DNA of 64,000 nt from Crotophaga sulcirostris. Taxonomy: Eukaryota > Chordata > Aves > Cuculiformes > Crotophagidae. Below the pieces are notes generated by a model. It saw nothing but the letters and a program-made list of their open reading frames with translations, was not told the DNA's origin and searched no databases. The DNA is taken from assembly GCA_013397455.1 (NCBI GenBank), contig VYZB01000095.1, positions 1,235,986 through 1,299,985 on the forward strand. The letters are read 5' to 3'. Both the position numbers and the translations under genes were made by a program. Below are positions 63,381 through 64,000 of the stretch, piece by piece (the stretch's first letter is position 1; every line of letters begins with the position of its first letter).

Positions 63381-64000
63381 CTGCTTTGCACTGAGACATG
63401 TTCAGCAACACCGGTCCTTGTCTATACAGCAGTCCTAAAATCAGATTATCCACACTGTGCACCAGTCTGGATATATTCTGGAGTCCTGCATTGTCCCTTT
63501 CGAGAGGGAGAACCAGTGCTAGAGGTAACAGCCAGCTCCTGGGATGGTTCCTCCTGGCCTGCAGGTTGCTGGGAGTGGCCCCAGATCTGATTTTGCAGCT
63601 AGCGAGAGCCACTCCTGAACGCTTGGGGATGCCCAAACTTGTCCTGGATTATAGAGGCTTAAAGTATTTGTTGAAAACACTGATTTCATTGAGTGTGAAA
63701 GCAGTGTTTCTCATGCCCAACAAGTTAGCATGATGCCTGTTTAAACACTGGACAAGTTGAGAACGAGAACGACTTTCGCTCTAATAAAGCAAAAGTTGCA
63801 AAATTAGAAGCTCTGTCACAAAAGAAACGCAGACAAAATTAGGAAGCAGAAACTTAACATTTACCTGGATTTAAGCAGCTGCCAAAGGCATTACCTCCAA
63901 ATGAGGAAACTTGTTTGTCTTTACGTCAGCGCTTGCAGCATGACAGCACTTGGGTTTTGGTGAAGTCTTTAAGAGGTGGGAGTCTACATAGAGATTTTGC
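63381..64000. other. Unique non-coding stretch to the window end
   Basis: Overlapping plus (63398-63733) and minus (63370-63636) frames are open in the same GC-richer segment; neither resembles a known protein. No feature is called. Confidence 0.45.

Noticed and set aside
1..64000. CRISPR array, operon, phage or bacterial defence system
   Set aside because: No regularly spaced repeats and no dense co-oriented reading frames; the repeat content is that of an amniote nuclear genome.

Overview
The window looks like vertebrate nuclear DNA, most likely from a bird. Base composition is AT-leaning with sparse CpG, and there is no operon-like packing of reading frames. The interspersed repeats are CR1 LINEs, including copies with the short CR1 3' end typical of birds (e.g. 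atgattctatg at 661-671). Older amniote CR1 copies and MIR/CORE-SINE remnants lie beneath them, and I saw no primate or rodent L1 or Alu sequence. I could not identify the species or the locus.

I found no convincing intact protein-coding gene, tRNA, rRNA or CRISPR array. The longest open frames (about 100-175 codons) are roughly what chance gives in 64 kb of this composition, and none shows a family I recognise. The window is best read as a gene desert or part of one or more very long introns.

Layout: 1-8.8 kb is mostly unique sequence, with a short CR1 tail (541-671), an unusual cluster of nested palindromes (2864-2915), a CTG/CCT triplet-rich patch (4771-4815) and one copy of an old hairpin-like amniote repeat (6475-6565). 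An ancient sense CR1 with reverse-transcriptase relics spans about 8.8-10.03 kb. After about 12 kb of mainly unique sequence comes a second old hairpin repeat (18895-18970), then a large antisense CR1 with recognisable ORF2 pieces (21841-23620), a CORE-SINE/MIR-like remnant (24060-24215) and a younger sense CR1 tail with a 25-bp in-place inversion (25030-25352). A MIR-like SINE lies at 31230-31345 and an antisense CR1 tail at 33461-33582. A complete but internally deleted Hsmar1-like mariner (35364-36484) has TA target duplications and a relic transposase. An ancient antisense CR1 is at 38390-38790. The rest (38.8-64 kb) is unique DNA with a polypurine tract (48.6 kb), a long polypyrimidine tract (50.0 kb), an 11-bp perfect inverted repeat (61265-61319) and a GC/CpG-richer block carrying a PBX-MEIS type decamer (62948-62957). 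Several stretches resemble conserved non-coding elements, but only an alignment could show that.

No multi-gene system is visible. The most notable observations are the mariner with an Asp-to-Asn change at its third catalytic position, the CR1 micro-inversion and the palindrome cluster.
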